57,024 nucleotides of DNA from Eggerthellaceae bacterium (GCA_017459925.1 JAFUCC010000105.1:1-57024); one strand, 5' to 3'; counted from the stretch's first letter, positions 47,830 through 55,960 are shown. Program-made: numbers and translations. Notes: generated from the sequence alone by a model not told the origin.

Positions 47830-47846
47830 CACGAGAGGGGAACCAT

Positions 47847-50462
47847 ATGAGCGACAAGACAATCGTTCGCGGCATCTCGTGCGGCGGAACCGGCGGCTCG
47901 CTTGCCCACATCGACTCAGATAACGGCAAGATCGTCCGCATCCGTCCGCTCCGCTGGGACGAAAAATACACCGAAGAAGAGCTGAAGACCCGCCTGTGGG
48001 AGTTCGAGTCCCACGGGCTTACGCTGCGCCCCACGGCGAAGACGACGCCGCCGTACTACGCGTTCGGGTACAAGAAGCGCGTCTATTCCAAGAACCGCGT
48101 GCGCTACCCGCTCAAGCGCGTCGACTGGGAGCCGGGCGGCGATCCCGACAAGATCAACCCGCAGAACCGCGGCAAATCGAAGTTCGAGCGCATCAGCTGG
48201 GACGAGGCCGCCAAGATCATCGCCGGCGAAATGCGCCGCGTATCTGAGAAGTACGGCCCGACGTCGATTTTCTGCATCGGCGAGGACGGTCACAAGGAGT
48301 CCAAGGACGTCCATTCCGGCGGCGGTTGGCACGCGAACCTCATGGACATGACCGTCGGGAACTTCACGCGCGAAGTGCGCACGCCCGACTCCGTCGAGGG
48401 CTGGTACTGGGGCTCGAAGCACATCTGGGGCCCGGGCCTGTACATGGGCCTCGGCATGATGGCCCCGTCGGTCAACATCATCAAGGACGTCTCGGACAAC
48501 ACCGACATGATCGTGCTGCAGTCCGGCGACTGGGAGACCACGCAGAACTACGCGAGCCAGTACTGGTCGACCATCATGCGTTTCTGGCTCGACCAGGGCA
48601 AGGAGTTCATCGTCATCGACCCGTTCTGCAACTACACGGCAGTCTGCCATGACGAGATGAAGTGGATTCCCATCCTGCCGAACACCGACGCGGCGCTCGA
48701 CTTCGCCATCATGTACGTGTGGCTGCAGGAGGGCACGTACGACAAGGACTACATGGAAACCCACGTCGTTGGTTACGACAAGGTGTTCGATTACGTTCTC
48801 GGCAAAGGCCATGACGGCGTCGCCAAGACCCCCGCATGGGCTTCCGAGAAGACCGGCATCCCCGAGTGGACGATCAAGGCGCTCGCGCGCAAGTGGGCCA
48901 AGAAGGCCACGTCGATCGGCCACTACTGCGGTTGCCACATTCGCGGGCCCTACAGCCACGAGCCCGCGCGCACCGAGGTTTACAAGCTTTGCATGCAGGG
49001 CCTCGGCAAGCCCGGCATCCACCAGATCCACCTGCAGAGCTGGCAGACCGCCTGGCCGAAGTTCCTCGGCAGCGCAGTCGACCCGCAGCCGGCCATCATG
49101 GGCCAGCGCGCCCAGCAGTTCGTGCCCAAAGAGCAGGAGATTCCGCGCACGATGGCTCACCACGCCATCCTGAACGGCAAGGCAGAATGGTGGGGCAGCC
49201 CGCAGATCATCTACGCGCTGGCTGACGAGCAGTTCGAGAAGCACGAGTACCCCTCGCCCGAAGAGGGCTTCGACGCGAAGGTGCACATGGTGTGGTCGGA
49301 GAAGCCGTGCAACCAGGGATGCTGGAACGGTGGCTTCCTGTTCCAAGACGCGATGCGCGACCCGTCGCTCGAATGCGTCATCACCAATCACCAGTGGATC
49401 GAAAACGACTCGCTGTTCGCCGACCTCATCCTTCCCGTGTCGACTTGCCTCGAGGAAATGGACGACGTGGGCTGCTCGCAGGGCGACTCGGTCACGAGCT
49501 GCGCCATCCAAGACGCCGCCTCGGCCAAGGTGGGCGAGTCGATGAGCGACTACGAGATCGCCCAGCGCATCGGCGCCGAATTCGACGAGGACGTCGTGAC
49601 GATGCTCACCGGCGGCATGACCGTCGAGGAGTGGCTGCCCTACGTGTTCGAGCAGTCTGCCGTCTCCAAGGAGATTTCGTTCGAGGAATTCAAGGAGAAG
49701 GGCTACTACATCCCCGAGTTCCGCGAGGACTGGGCCGACATGCCCAGCGGCCAGGCCGAGTTCTACAACGATCCCGAGAACAACCCGCTCGATACGCCCA
49801 CCGGCAAGATGGAGTGGTGGTCCGAGCCGCTCGCCGAGAACTTCCCGGACGACAAGGAGCGCCCGCCGATGGCCGAGTGGATCGAGGGCGGTTCGGCAGA
49901 TGACGGCTGGACGCACGACGAGTCGCCGTGGGGCGAGCGCGCCAAGAAGTACCCGCTGGTCCTCAACACCTGCCCGGGCCGCTGGCGCGTGCACGTTCAG
50001 GGCGACGACATCACGTGGCTGCGCGAGATCGAGACCTGCAAGGTTCGCGGCGCCGACGGCTACCTGTACGAGCCCATGTGGCTGGCGCCGGAAGACGCGG
50101 CCGCGCGCGGGATCGAGAACGGCGACATCGTCAAGGTCGTCAACGATCGCGGCACCATCCTGGGCGGCGCCCGCATCTTCGAGCGCGTCATCCCCGGATC
50201 GGCCTACATGAACAAGGGCTCGCGGTCCGACCCAATCGGCCCGCACCTGGACCGCGGCGGCGCGACCAACCTGCTGTCGCCCGAAGGCCCCATCTCCAAG
50301 CACTGCTGGGGCTTCGTCGTCACCGGTTACCTGGTCGACGTCCAGAAGGTCGAGGATAGCGAATGGGATGCTTGGAAGAACGAGTACCCGGAGGCGTTCG
50401 AGCGCGCGTACGACCCGGCGGTCGGCCGCACGTACGACTCGTGGGTTGTCGAGGGGGAATAG
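47847..50462 (+). CDS. Transhydroxylase-like molybdoenzyme large subunit (AthL-like)
   Basis: The 871-aa protein closely matches the alpha subunit of Pelobacter pyrogallol-phloroglucinol transhydroxylase in length and landmarks. Its N-terminal domain has only one cysteine (Cys12), so it lacks the [4Fe-4S] of most family members. FERISWDEAAKIIAGEMRR is followed by TPDSVEGWYWGSKHIWG, which aligns with the Pelobacter segment NPDSWEGWHWGGMHMWG holding the Mo-ligand serine. Asp181 and Ser182 are kept, but the following Trp is Val183. GHKESK (His149) fits the active-site histidine. KWAKKATSIGHYCGCHIRG and VGESMSDYEI also match. The small subunit follows after 3 nt. The substrate is probably an aromatic polyol, but the Trp-to-Val change argues against assuming pyrogallol. 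Confidence 0.88.
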   Translation: MSDKTIVRGISCGGTGGSLAHIDSDNGKIVRIRPLRWDEKYTEEELKTRLWEFESHGLTLRPTAKTTPPYYAFGYKKRVYSKNRVRYPLKRVDWEPGGDPDKINPQNRGKSKFERISWDEAAKIIAGEMRRVSEKYGPTSIFCIGEDGHKESKDVHSGGGWHANLMDMTVGNFTREVRTPDSVEGWYWGSKHIWGPGLYMGLGMMAPSVNIIKDVSDNTDMIVLQSGDWETTQNYASQYWSTIMRFWLDQGKEFIVIDPFCNYTAVCHDEMKWIPILPNTDAALDFAIMYVWLQEGTYDKDYMETHVVGYDKVFDYVLGKGHDGVAKTPAWASEKTGIPEWTIKALARKWAKKATSIGHYCGCHIRGPYSHEPARTEVYKLCMQGLGKPGIHQIHLQSWQTAWPKFLGSAVDPQPAIMGQRAQQFVPKEQEIPRTMAHHAILNGKAEWWGSPQIIYALADEQFEKHEYPSPEEGFDAKVHMVWSEKPCNQGCWNGGFLFQDAMRDPSLECVITNHQWIENDSLFADLILPVSTCLEEMDDVGCSQGDSVTSCAIQDAASAKVGESMSDYEIAQRIGAEFDEDVVTMLTGGMTVEEWLPYVFEQSAVSKEISFEEFKEKGYYIPEFREDWADMPSGQAEFYNDPENNPLDTPTGKMEWWSEPLAENFPDDKERPPMAEWIEGGSADDGWTHDESPWGERAKKYPLVLNTCPGRWRVHVQGDDITWLREIETCKVRGADGYLYEPMWLAPEDAAARGIENGDIVKVVNDRGTILGGARIFERVIPGSAYMNKGSRSDPIGPHLDRGGATNLLSPEGPISKHCWGFVVTGYLVDVQKVEDSEWDAWKNEYPEAFERAYDPAVGRTYDSWVVEGE

Positions 50463-50465
50463 ACG

Positions 50466-51269
50466 ATGAAAACGTTTTGCATTGACTTGAACGTCTGCAC
50501 CGGCTGCCATGGTTGCCAGATCGGCTGCAAGGACGAGCACTGCGGCAACTGCTGGCTGCCCTATGCGGCCGAGCAGCCCGATACCGGCCAGTTCTGGATG
50601 AACGTCAAGCAGCAGGAGCGCGGCAAGCGTCCGCATGTGAAGGTGACGTACATCCCGACGCCCTGCCAGCGCTGCACCGACGCGCCGTGCATGAAGGCGG
50701 CGAAGGACGGTGCCATGTACCGCCGCGACGACGGCATGCCCATCATCGACCCCGAGAAGTCGAAGGGTCAGAAGCAGATCGTCGACGCTTGCCCATACGG
50801 TGCCATCTTCTGGAACGAGGAGCTCGAGATTCCGCAGAAGTGCACTGGCTGCGCGCACCTGCTCGACGGCGCGGACCCGATGATCAGCGTGCCCCGCTGC
50901 TTCGACAACTGCCCGACGGGCGCCATCCAGTACGGCGAGGAGAGCGAGCTCGACCTCGAGGGCGCCGAGCTGCTGCATCCCGAATTCGGCACTGCGCCGC
51001 ACGTATGGTACAAGGGGCTTCCGAAGAAGTTCGTGGCCGGCATCGTCTACGACCCGTACGAGAAGGAAATCGTCGAGGGCGCGAAGTGCACGCTCGTCGG
51101 GCCGAGCGGCTCGTTCACGGCCATGACCGACGATATGGGCGACTTCTGGCTGCGCAACTTGCCGGAAGACGACTGGACGCTCACCATCGAGGGCCTCGGC
51201 CGCACGAAGGTGATCGAGGTCTCGACCAAGACCGAGGACATCGGCCTGGGCGACATCGCATTGGCCTAG
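50466..51269 (+). CDS. Transhydroxylase-like small subunit, three [4Fe-4S] plus C-terminal beta domain (BthL-like)
   Basis: The 267-aa protein matches the transhydroxylase beta subunit throughout. The N-terminal part has CTGCHGCQIGCKDEHC, then RPHVKVTYIPTPCQRCTDAPC, CPYGAIFWNEE, KCTGCAHLLDG and PRCFDNCPTGA, giving three [4Fe-4S] clusters. From about residue 190 the sequence FVAGIVYDPYEKEIVEGAKC through MTDDMGDFWLRNL is a small Ig/CnaB-like beta-sandwich, the distinctive extra domain of this subunit. That domain is absent from DmsB/NarH proteins, so it identifies the family. The complex should be a soluble cytoplasmic heterodimer. It is 3 nt from the large-subunit stop. Confidence 0.9.
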   Translation: MKTFCIDLNVCTGCHGCQIGCKDEHCGNCWLPYAAEQPDTGQFWMNVKQQERGKRPHVKVTYIPTPCQRCTDAPCMKAAKDGAMYRRDDGMPIIDPEKSKGQKQIVDACPYGAIFWNEELEIPQKCTGCAHLLDGADPMISVPRCFDNCPTGAIQYGEESELDLEGAELLHPEFGTAPHVWYKGLPKKFVAGIVYDPYEKEIVEGAKCTLVGPSGSFTAMTDDMGDFWLRNLPEDDWTLTIEGLGRTKVIEVSTKTEDIGLGDIALA

Positions 51270-51279
51270 ACTCCTTTTC

Positions 51280-51313
51280 TTCCGCCCCGGCTGCCCATGC
51301 GGTCGGGGCGGAA
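51280..51313 (+). other. Intercistronic hairpin
   Basis: TTCCGCCCCG (51280-51289) pairs perfectly with CGGGGCGGAA (51304-51313). No T run follows, so it is more likely an mRNA-stability element between the small-subunit and SlyD-like genes than a terminator. Confidence 0.6.
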
Positions 51314-51341
51314 TCCGTTCAACCGTTGGAAGGGGAGGGAC

Positions 51342-51701
51342 ATGGTGAATTCCGGGCACAGGGTGCGTGTCCGCATGACCGCAAAGATCGATGACGGCAC
51401 GGAGCTTGACCTCGGCCTCGGCGAGGGCGGCGAGGCCGTGTTCACGATGGGCGCCGGGGAGTTCTCGGCGTATGCTGAGTCGTTCGTCGCCGGCATGAGC
51501 GTCGGCCAGACGGCGGCGTGGAAGACGCCCGCGGTTCGCGTGCTGGGGCCGAAGGCGGTGGGTCGCGACGTCCGTTACGAGCTGACCCTCCTCGACGACT
51601 TGGGCCGCGAGGTCATGGCCGTCGCCGAGGAGCATGCGAGGCACGAGCACGGCTGCTCATGCGGGTGCGACAGGCTTCGGCAGTCGCTTGCGCATGCATA
51701 G
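51342..51701 (+). CDS. SlyD/FKBP-like protein with metal-binding tail
   Basis: The 119-aa protein resembles the FKBP core of SlyD: HRVRVRMTAKIDDGTELDLG, FTMGAGEFSAYAESFVAGMSVGQ (the FKBP G-x-x-x-x-x-x-E-x-x-x-x-G-M pattern), and an arm ending LTLLDDLGREVMAV. The C-terminus AEEHARHEHGCSCGCDR is rich in His and Cys, like the SlyD metal-binding tail. SlyD acts as prolyl isomerase/chaperone and supplies nickel for hydrogenase. Here the gene sits between molybdoenzyme and reductase genes, which suggests a maturation role. It lacks several residues of the active isomerase core, so isomerase activity is uncertain. GGGGAGGG precedes ATG 51342. Confidence 0.65.
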   Translation: MVNSGHRVRVRMTAKIDDGTELDLGLGEGGEAVFTMGAGEFSAYAESFVAGMSVGQTAAWKTPAVRVLGPKAVGRDVRYELTLLDDLGREVMAVAEEHARHEHGCSCGCDRLRQSLAHA

Positions 51702-51735
51702 CCTGAATCCTCCCAAGCATCGAAAGGACACTCAC

Positions 51736-52509
51736 ATGACTAAGGACATTCTCGACGTCACCGGGAAAGTCGCGTTCATAACGGGCGCGAGCAGCCGCGG
51801 CATCGGCAGCGGCTCCGCCAAGGTTCTCGCCGAGCACGGCGCCAAGGTGTTTTTGACCGCGCGCCGCGAGGAGCAGCTTCAAGAGCAGGTCGCCGCCATA
51901 GAGGCGGCGGGCGGCGAGGCCGGTTACGCGGTTTGCGATGTCTCGGTAGAAGATGAGGTGAAGGCAGCCATCGACGCCTGCGTCGCCAAGTTCGGGCGAA
52001 TCGACATCATGGTGCTTTCCGCCGGCGTGCCGGGCGATTTCATGGAAAGCGTCGAGTTCGAAGTCGAGGATTGGGAGACGGTCCTCGGCGTGAACCTGAA
52101 CGGCGTCTATTTCGCGCTCATGCACGCATGGCCTTACCTGCTCGAAAGCGGTGATGCGTGCGTGATCCCCGTGCTCTCGATGGCGGCTCTGAAGGTCGAT
52201 GGCTTCCTGCCCTACACGGCATCGAAGGGCGCCCTCCTGCGCATGGTCCCGTGGCTCGCGAAATTCGCGGGCCCTGATGGAATCCGCGTGAACGGCATCG
52301 CTCCCGGGCTCATCGACACCGACATGACCAACCCGCCCGGCTGGGATACGACTGACATGGTCATCAACCCTGCCAAGGAGAAAGCCCCGCTCAGGCGCTT
52401 GGCGACGATCGAAGACTGCGCGAACACGGTGCTGTTCCTCTCCTCGGGCGCGGGACGTGCTATTACCGGGCAGATCATCGCCGTCGATGCCGGCGAGGCG
52501 CTGGTTTAG
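51736..52509 (+). CDS. SDR family oxidoreductase (candidate aromatic/cyclohexanone reductase)
   Basis: The 257-aa protein is a classical short-chain dehydrogenase: FITGASSRGIGSGSAKVL (residues 15-31, TGxxxGIG), VLSAGVPGD in place of the usual NNAG, the catalytic Ser in PVLSMAALKV, Tyr160-x3-Lys164 in PYTASKGAL, and GIAPGLIDTDM. Phloroglucinol reductases of gut anaerobes are SDR proteins, so in this operon the enzyme is a candidate for reducing the product of the transhydroxylase-like complex. That is an inference. The start has CGAAAGGAC upstream. Confidence 0.9.
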   Translation: MTKDILDVTGKVAFITGASSRGIGSGSAKVLAEHGAKVFLTARREEQLQEQVAAIEAAGGEAGYAVCDVSVEDEVKAAIDACVAKFGRIDIMVLSAGVPGDFMESVEFEVEDWETVLGVNLNGVYFALMHAWPYLLESGDACVIPVLSMAALKVDGFLPYTASKGALLRMVPWLAKFAGPDGIRVNGIAPGLIDTDMTNPPGWDTTDMVINPAKEKAPLRRLATIEDCANTVLFLSSGAGRAITGQIIAVDAGEALV

Positions 52510-52546
52510 CGCCGACGTCCGAGACCCTTCGGCGAAAGGAAAGACC

Positions 52547-52990
52547 ATGGGAATCATGGGAGACATCAACCAGATCGGCATCATCACGCCCGACATCGAG
52601 CGGAGCATCGAGGAGTTCAAGAAGATTGGCCTGACTGAGTGGAGCGAGGTGTTCGTCAACACGCCCGACAAATTCGAGGACATGGTGGCGTATGGGCGGC
52701 CCTGCGAGTACTCGTCGAAGTGCGCGAGCAACTTCGACCTGAACATCGAGATCGAGCTCATCGAGCCGCTCGACGACAAGTCGGACTACGCCGCGTTCCT
52801 GAAGCGCAACGGCGGCCAGGCGGGGATTCACCACCTGCGTGTCGATTTCGACGACATGGCCGACGTCAACGCCACCGGCAAGGAGCTGCTGCTCTCAGGC
52901 GTCGCAGCCGGGTCGGGCATGGCTTACGAGTACTACGACTTCAAGGACGAGCTCGGCCTGGTGCTGGAGTACTTCCCAGTCGACCGATAG
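52547..52990 (+). CDS. VOC superfamily protein 1
   Basis: The 147-aa protein has a vicinal-oxygen-chelate fold: NQIGIITPDIERSIEEFKKIG opens the first beta-alpha-beta module, IHHLRVDFDDMADVN the second, and LGLVLEYFPVDR closes it with the metal-site glutamate. It resembles methylmalonyl-CoA epimerase-like members. VOC proteins bind a metal and act on adjacent oxygens of substrates, fitting an aromatic or polyol product. GGCGAAAGGAAAG precedes the ATG. VOC 2 follows after 8 nt. Confidence 0.85.
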   Translation: MGIMGDINQIGIITPDIERSIEEFKKIGLTEWSEVFVNTPDKFEDMVAYGRPCEYSSKCASNFDLNIEIELIEPLDDKSDYAAFLKRNGGQAGIHHLRVDFDDMADVNATGKELLLSGVAAGSGMAYEYYDFKDELGLVLEYFPVDR

Positions 52991-52998
52991 GGGGCGTC

Positions 52999-53610
52999 AT
53001 GACTAAGGACTATGCCGACTACTTCAAGGGGCGCGATTTCGTGCACCAGATTGGGTTCTATTCGCCCGATGCCGAGCGGTTCGTGCAAGAGCATCACCGG
53101 CTGTTCGGTTCGGGCCCGTATTTCACGACAGTGAACAAGTTCAGCAAGGTGATTTACCGTGGCCGTGAGCTTGACGAGCCGTTCTCGTTGCGCGCCTACT
53201 ATGGCTCGTGGGGCAGTCATTCGGTCGAAGTGGTTCAGCAGCTTACACCGGGTGATTCCATGTACACCGATTACAACGACATGGAGAAGCCAGGCATCAA
53301 CCACCTGCACATGTTCGTGGAGAGCTTGGAGGAAGCAAAAGAGGCGTGCGAGGCGCTGGGAATTCCAATCGTGGTCATTGGCTATAACGACCTTTCAGGC
53401 GCTTTGGCGAAATGCGAGGCTATGGGCATAGACCCTGCATCAGTGGGCCTCGACGAGTCGAAAATCGGCTTCATGGTCATCGATATGACCGACGACTTGG
53501 GCATGATGATGCAGCTAGTCGACGATGGTGCCAGGTTTATTCACGACATGGTCATCGATGCCGGCAAAGACTGGGATGGTGAAACCGACCTTGTCCGCCA
53601 GATGGGGTAG
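52999..53610 (+). CDS. VOC superfamily protein 2
   Basis: The 203-aa protein has FVHQIGFYSPDAERFVQEHH as the first VOC module and INHLHMFVESLEEAKEACEALG as the second, ending IGFMVIDMTDDLGMMMQLVDDG. It is longer than VOC 1 and less similar to it than to other VOC proteins. Two VOC genes in tandem imply sequential steps or a heteromer. GATAGGGGGCG precedes the ATG. It is the last gene of the operon, followed by a hairpin. Confidence 0.85.
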   Translation: MTKDYADYFKGRDFVHQIGFYSPDAERFVQEHHRLFGSGPYFTTVNKFSKVIYRGRELDEPFSLRAYYGSWGSHSVEVVQQLTPGDSMYTDYNDMEKPGINHLHMFVESLEEAKEACEALGIPIVVIGYNDLSGALAKCEAMGIDPASVGLDESKIGFMVIDMTDDLGMMMQLVDDGARFIHDMVIDAGKDWDGETDLVRQMG

Positions 53611-53637
53611 CGCCCCGATGCATTTTCATTGCAACCG

Positions 53638-53678
53638 AAACCCGGTATTCGTTCCAGAGCGGAACAGATACCGGGTTT
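53638..53678 (+). terminator. Hairpin ending the transhydroxylase-like operon
   Basis: AAACCCGGTAT pairs with ATACCGGGTTT, and an inner GTTCC pairs with GGAAC. It is strong but followed by GCGTTTC rather than a clean T run. The 3' flank CCGGGTTTGCGTTTCATTGC recurs near 33274 with one base deleted. Confidence 0.65.
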
Positions 53679-53750
53679 GCGTTTCATTGCCAATAACGTT
53701 CGAGATTTCACCGACGCAGCGAATGTGCAACGGGTGTTCAACCAGCCACA

Positions 53751-54320
53751 CTACCGCGCGTCGCCTTCTAGCTTGGCTTGTGCTGCGTAGGCTTTGCGCA
53801 GCGTCGGCGGCATGCAATCGAACAGACTGTCTGTGAGCTGTTCGGGAGTCGCCACGATTTCTCCGGCAAGCCAGGGGCCGAGGCTGCCCGCGGTGCCGAG
53901 CGAAAAGAAGCGCGCCTCGAAGGCCGCTGTGCGGGAGAGATCCTTGACGCCCAGATGGCGCCTCAGCAGAGCCTCGTTTTCTCGGATGCAGTATTCAAGA
54001 TGGTGGCGGTAGATCGAGTTTTGCGAGCCCTCTTCGAAGGCGCGACGGTAGAAAGCCCGACGTTCCCAGATGAGGCGCAGTCCTTCCGCGAAGTGAGCGC
54101 GCGTGAAACGCCGAGCACCTTCTGCGGCGCGCAGGCTCTCCTGGTCGAGCATCCACGCGACCAGATCGTATTTGTCCTTGAAGTGGTAGTAGAAGGTGCA
54201 CCGCTCGACCCCGCAGCGTGCGCACAAATCGCGTACGCGCACTTTCGAGAGCGGTGTTTCCTCCATCATCGCTTCGAGTTCGTCGGCGAACATTCGCTTG
54301 GTGTTTCTGGGTTCGGCCAT
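53751..54320 (-). CDS. TetR family regulator of the rubredoxin-fusion operon
   Basis: The 189-aa protein has the TetR helix-turn-helix MFADELEAMMEETPLSKVRVRDLCARCGVERCTFYYHFKDKYDLV (~residues 10-54), with ERCTFYYHFKD ending the recognition helix. Several cysteines in the DNA-binding domain (LCARCGVERC) hint at redox sensing. ATG 54320 has AGGAG six bases upstream; in-frame ATG 54350 would overlap the palindromic operator. It is divergent from the metallo-beta-lactamase-rubredoxin gene. Confidence 0.88.
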   Translation of the reverse strand: MAEPRNTKRMFADELEAMMEETPLSKVRVRDLCARCGVERCTFYYHFKDKYDLVAWMLDQESLRAAEGARRFTRAHFAEGLRLIWERRAFYRRAFEEGSQNSIYRHHLEYCIRENEALLRRHLGVKDLSRTAAFEARFFSLGTAGSLGPWLAGEIVATPEQLTDSLFDCMPPTLRKAYAAQAKLEGDAR

Positions 54321-54345
54321 CGCGTATCTCCTGTAGTCGAAATGA

Positions 54346-54372
54346 TTCATACATTTTAAAGTAATGTATGAA
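54346..54372. promoter_or_regulatory. Perfect palindrome, TetR operator candidate
   Basis: TTCATACAT (54346-54354) and ATGTATGAA (54364-54372) are perfect inverted repeats with a 9-bp spacer, located between the divergent TetR and fusion-protein genes. Confidence 0.82.
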
Positions 54373-54446
54373 CATAACGGCAAGGGGTTTCCGTACAATT
54401 AGGAAGTTAGGCAGGAGCGTCGGAACGCAAGAGACGAGGAGCGGCC

Positions 54447-55406
54447 ATGGAAATCAAGGCGGTAAGGTTCAGGGACGGCGGCTTCTACAGCCAGCCCTTC
54501 GTGTTCGGCGGCGAGGAGGGACCCGATGCATTCGATGCGAGCATCAGGTATCGGGGCAGCCTTCAGAATTACCTCATCGACACCGGCGACGAGGTCATCC
54601 TCGTCGATACGGGTCTTCCAGCGGGCACGCCCGAGGAGGTTCCCGACGAGACGAGCATGCTGTTTACGGGCGAGGACGTCGCGAGCTATATGGACGCGTT
54701 CGCTGCGCTCGGTTACAAGCCGGAGCAGGTTACGAAAATCCTGCTCACGCACAAGCACGGCGACCATTCCGGCGAGCTCCGGTCGTTCCCCAATGCGAAG
54801 ATTTACGTTAACGAGGACGAGATGTCGGCAGAAGAGCTGCAGGGCATCGACAACCTCGTCCCAGTGGGCTTCACCGACGGCCCCTACCACAACTTCCCCG
54901 AGAGCCAAAAGATTGCCGAGGGCATCTACTTCATACGGGCGAAGGGGCACACCAACGGCAATAGCCTCGTTGTAGCCGAGAACGATGGGCTCTTCTACAT
55001 GTTCGAGGCCGACGTCACCTACGTGGATGAGGCGCTCTACGAGAACAAGCTCTCGGTCGTTTTCGACGACCTGCCAGCTGCCCGCGAAACGCTCGACCGC
55101 GTGCGCGAATTCGTGGCTGCCAACCCCACCGTTTATTTGGGAACTCACACTCCGCAAGGCTACGAAAACCTCGAAGCCAAGCGCGTTATCGACCTGGCTA
55201 ACCCGCCGGAGACCATACCTGTGGGCGAGGTCACGTTCAAGACGCGCACGGGCAAGTACGTGTGCAGCGTGTGCGGCTACGTATACGACCCCGCCGTCGG
55301 CGACGAATCTCAGGGCATCGCGCCTGGCACTCCCTTCGAGGACCTTCCCGACGACTGGCACTGCCCGCGCTGCAAGAAGCCCAAAGATAGGTTCAACGCC
55401 GCATAG
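54447..55406 (+). CDS. Metallo-beta-lactamase–rubredoxin fusion protein
   Basis: The 319-aa protein joins two domains. Residues ~1-255 are a metallo-beta-lactamase fold with the metal set [10 protein letters not shown] (His102, His104, Asp106, His107), GHTNGNS (His168), FEADVT (Asp189) and GTHTP (His234). Residues ~268-316 are a rubredoxin: [12 protein letters not shown] and [13 protein letters not shown] (Cys273, 276, 306, 309 bind iron). Flavodiiron proteins have a similar front domain but also a flavodoxin part, which is absent here. The histidine/aspartate pattern could hold a di-iron or di-zinc centre, so oxygen, NO or peroxide reduction, or hydrolysis, are all possible. It heads an operon with a ferritin-like protein and a flavoprotein. 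Confidence 0.85.
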   Translation: MEIKAVRFRDGGFYSQPFVFGGEEGPDAFDASIRYRGSLQNYLIDTGDEVILVDTGLPAGTPEEVPDETSMLFTGEDVASYMDAFAALGYKPEQVTKILLTHKHGDHSGELRSFPNAKIYVNEDEMSAEELQGIDNLVPVGFTDGPYHNFPESQKIAEGIYFIRAKGHTNGNSLVVAENDGLFYMFEADVTYVDEALYENKLSVVFDDLPAARETLDRVREFVAANPTVYLGTHTPQGYENLEAKRVIDLANPPETIPVGEVTFKTRTGKYVCSVCGYVYDPAVGDESQGIAPGTPFEDLPDDWHCPRCKKPKDRFNAA

Positions 55407-55450
55407 GCGAATACCATAGACAACAGGCCTCCGAGAGAAAGGAATCTGAC

Positions 55451-55936
55451 ATGGCAAACGTTCAAGCTGAAATTGAGGCGCTGCAGGCAATCGTGACGGG
55501 TCTTTCCGACCAGAGCTTCGGCCACCGCATCCAGGGGCTGGTGTTCGGGTCCAAGGGGCTTACCGCCTTGGCCGACAAGTACGCCGAGCACGCTGACGAG
55601 GAGATGGGCTGGGTCGAGAAGTTCGCCAACCGCATCCTCGACCTCGGTGGCGAGATCAAGATCGAGGCAAGGCCCGAGGTGAAGGTCTACGACGACATCG
55701 TGGAGTACCTGAAGAGCGAGCAGAAGGTTTCGATCGAGGGCATTGCCCAGGTGACGGCCATGATGCCCGCCTTCGCCGAGGACTTCGTGGCCTACGAGGA
55801 CATGAAGGCCTACCTTATCGACGAGGATGCCGACTTGCAAGAGACCAATCAGGACCTCGAGCTCATCGAGCTCATCGGCGTGCAGAACTGGCTCGTGCAG
55901 AAGCTGAACGGCACGGGCACGAGCGCTGCCGAATAG
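55451..55936 (+). CDS. Ferritin-like diiron-domain protein
   Basis: The 161-aa all-helical protein has four helix-forming segments with YAEHADEEMGWVEKFANRI (an ExxH-type pair) and YLIDEDADLQETNQDLELIE, suggestive of ferritin/bacterioferritin-like metal ligands. I assign only the superfamily; it could store iron, detoxify peroxide, or be a rubrerythrin-like partner to the rubredoxin domain upstream. Gap to the fusion gene is 44 nt with GAGAAAGGAA before the ATG. Confidence 0.75.
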   Translation: MANVQAEIEALQAIVTGLSDQSFGHRIQGLVFGSKGLTALADKYAEHADEEMGWVEKFANRILDLGGEIKIEARPEVKVYDDIVEYLKSEQKVSIEGIAQVTAMMPAFAEDFVAYEDMKAYLIDEDADLQETNQDLELIELIGVQNWLVQKLNGTGTSAAE

Positions 55937-55960
55937 TCTAATAACGACAACAGGTGAAAG

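Noticed and set aside
47916-51650. A 1244-codon open frame on the minus strand across the transhydroxylase genes
   Set aside because: It is a high-GC antisense shadow: rich in Arg, Ala, Val, His and Leu with no motifs, while the plus strand has clear molybdoenzyme and ferredoxin signatures with ribosome-binding sites.
52639-53610. A 323-codon extended VOC 2
   Set aside because: The first ~120 codons are an out-of-frame reading of VOC 1; ATG 52999 with an upstream GGGGG site is the true start.
54447-55406. A flavodiiron protein (rubredoxin:oxygen oxidoreductase)
   Set aside because: The flavodoxin domain that defines that family is missing, and the gene is too short to contain it.
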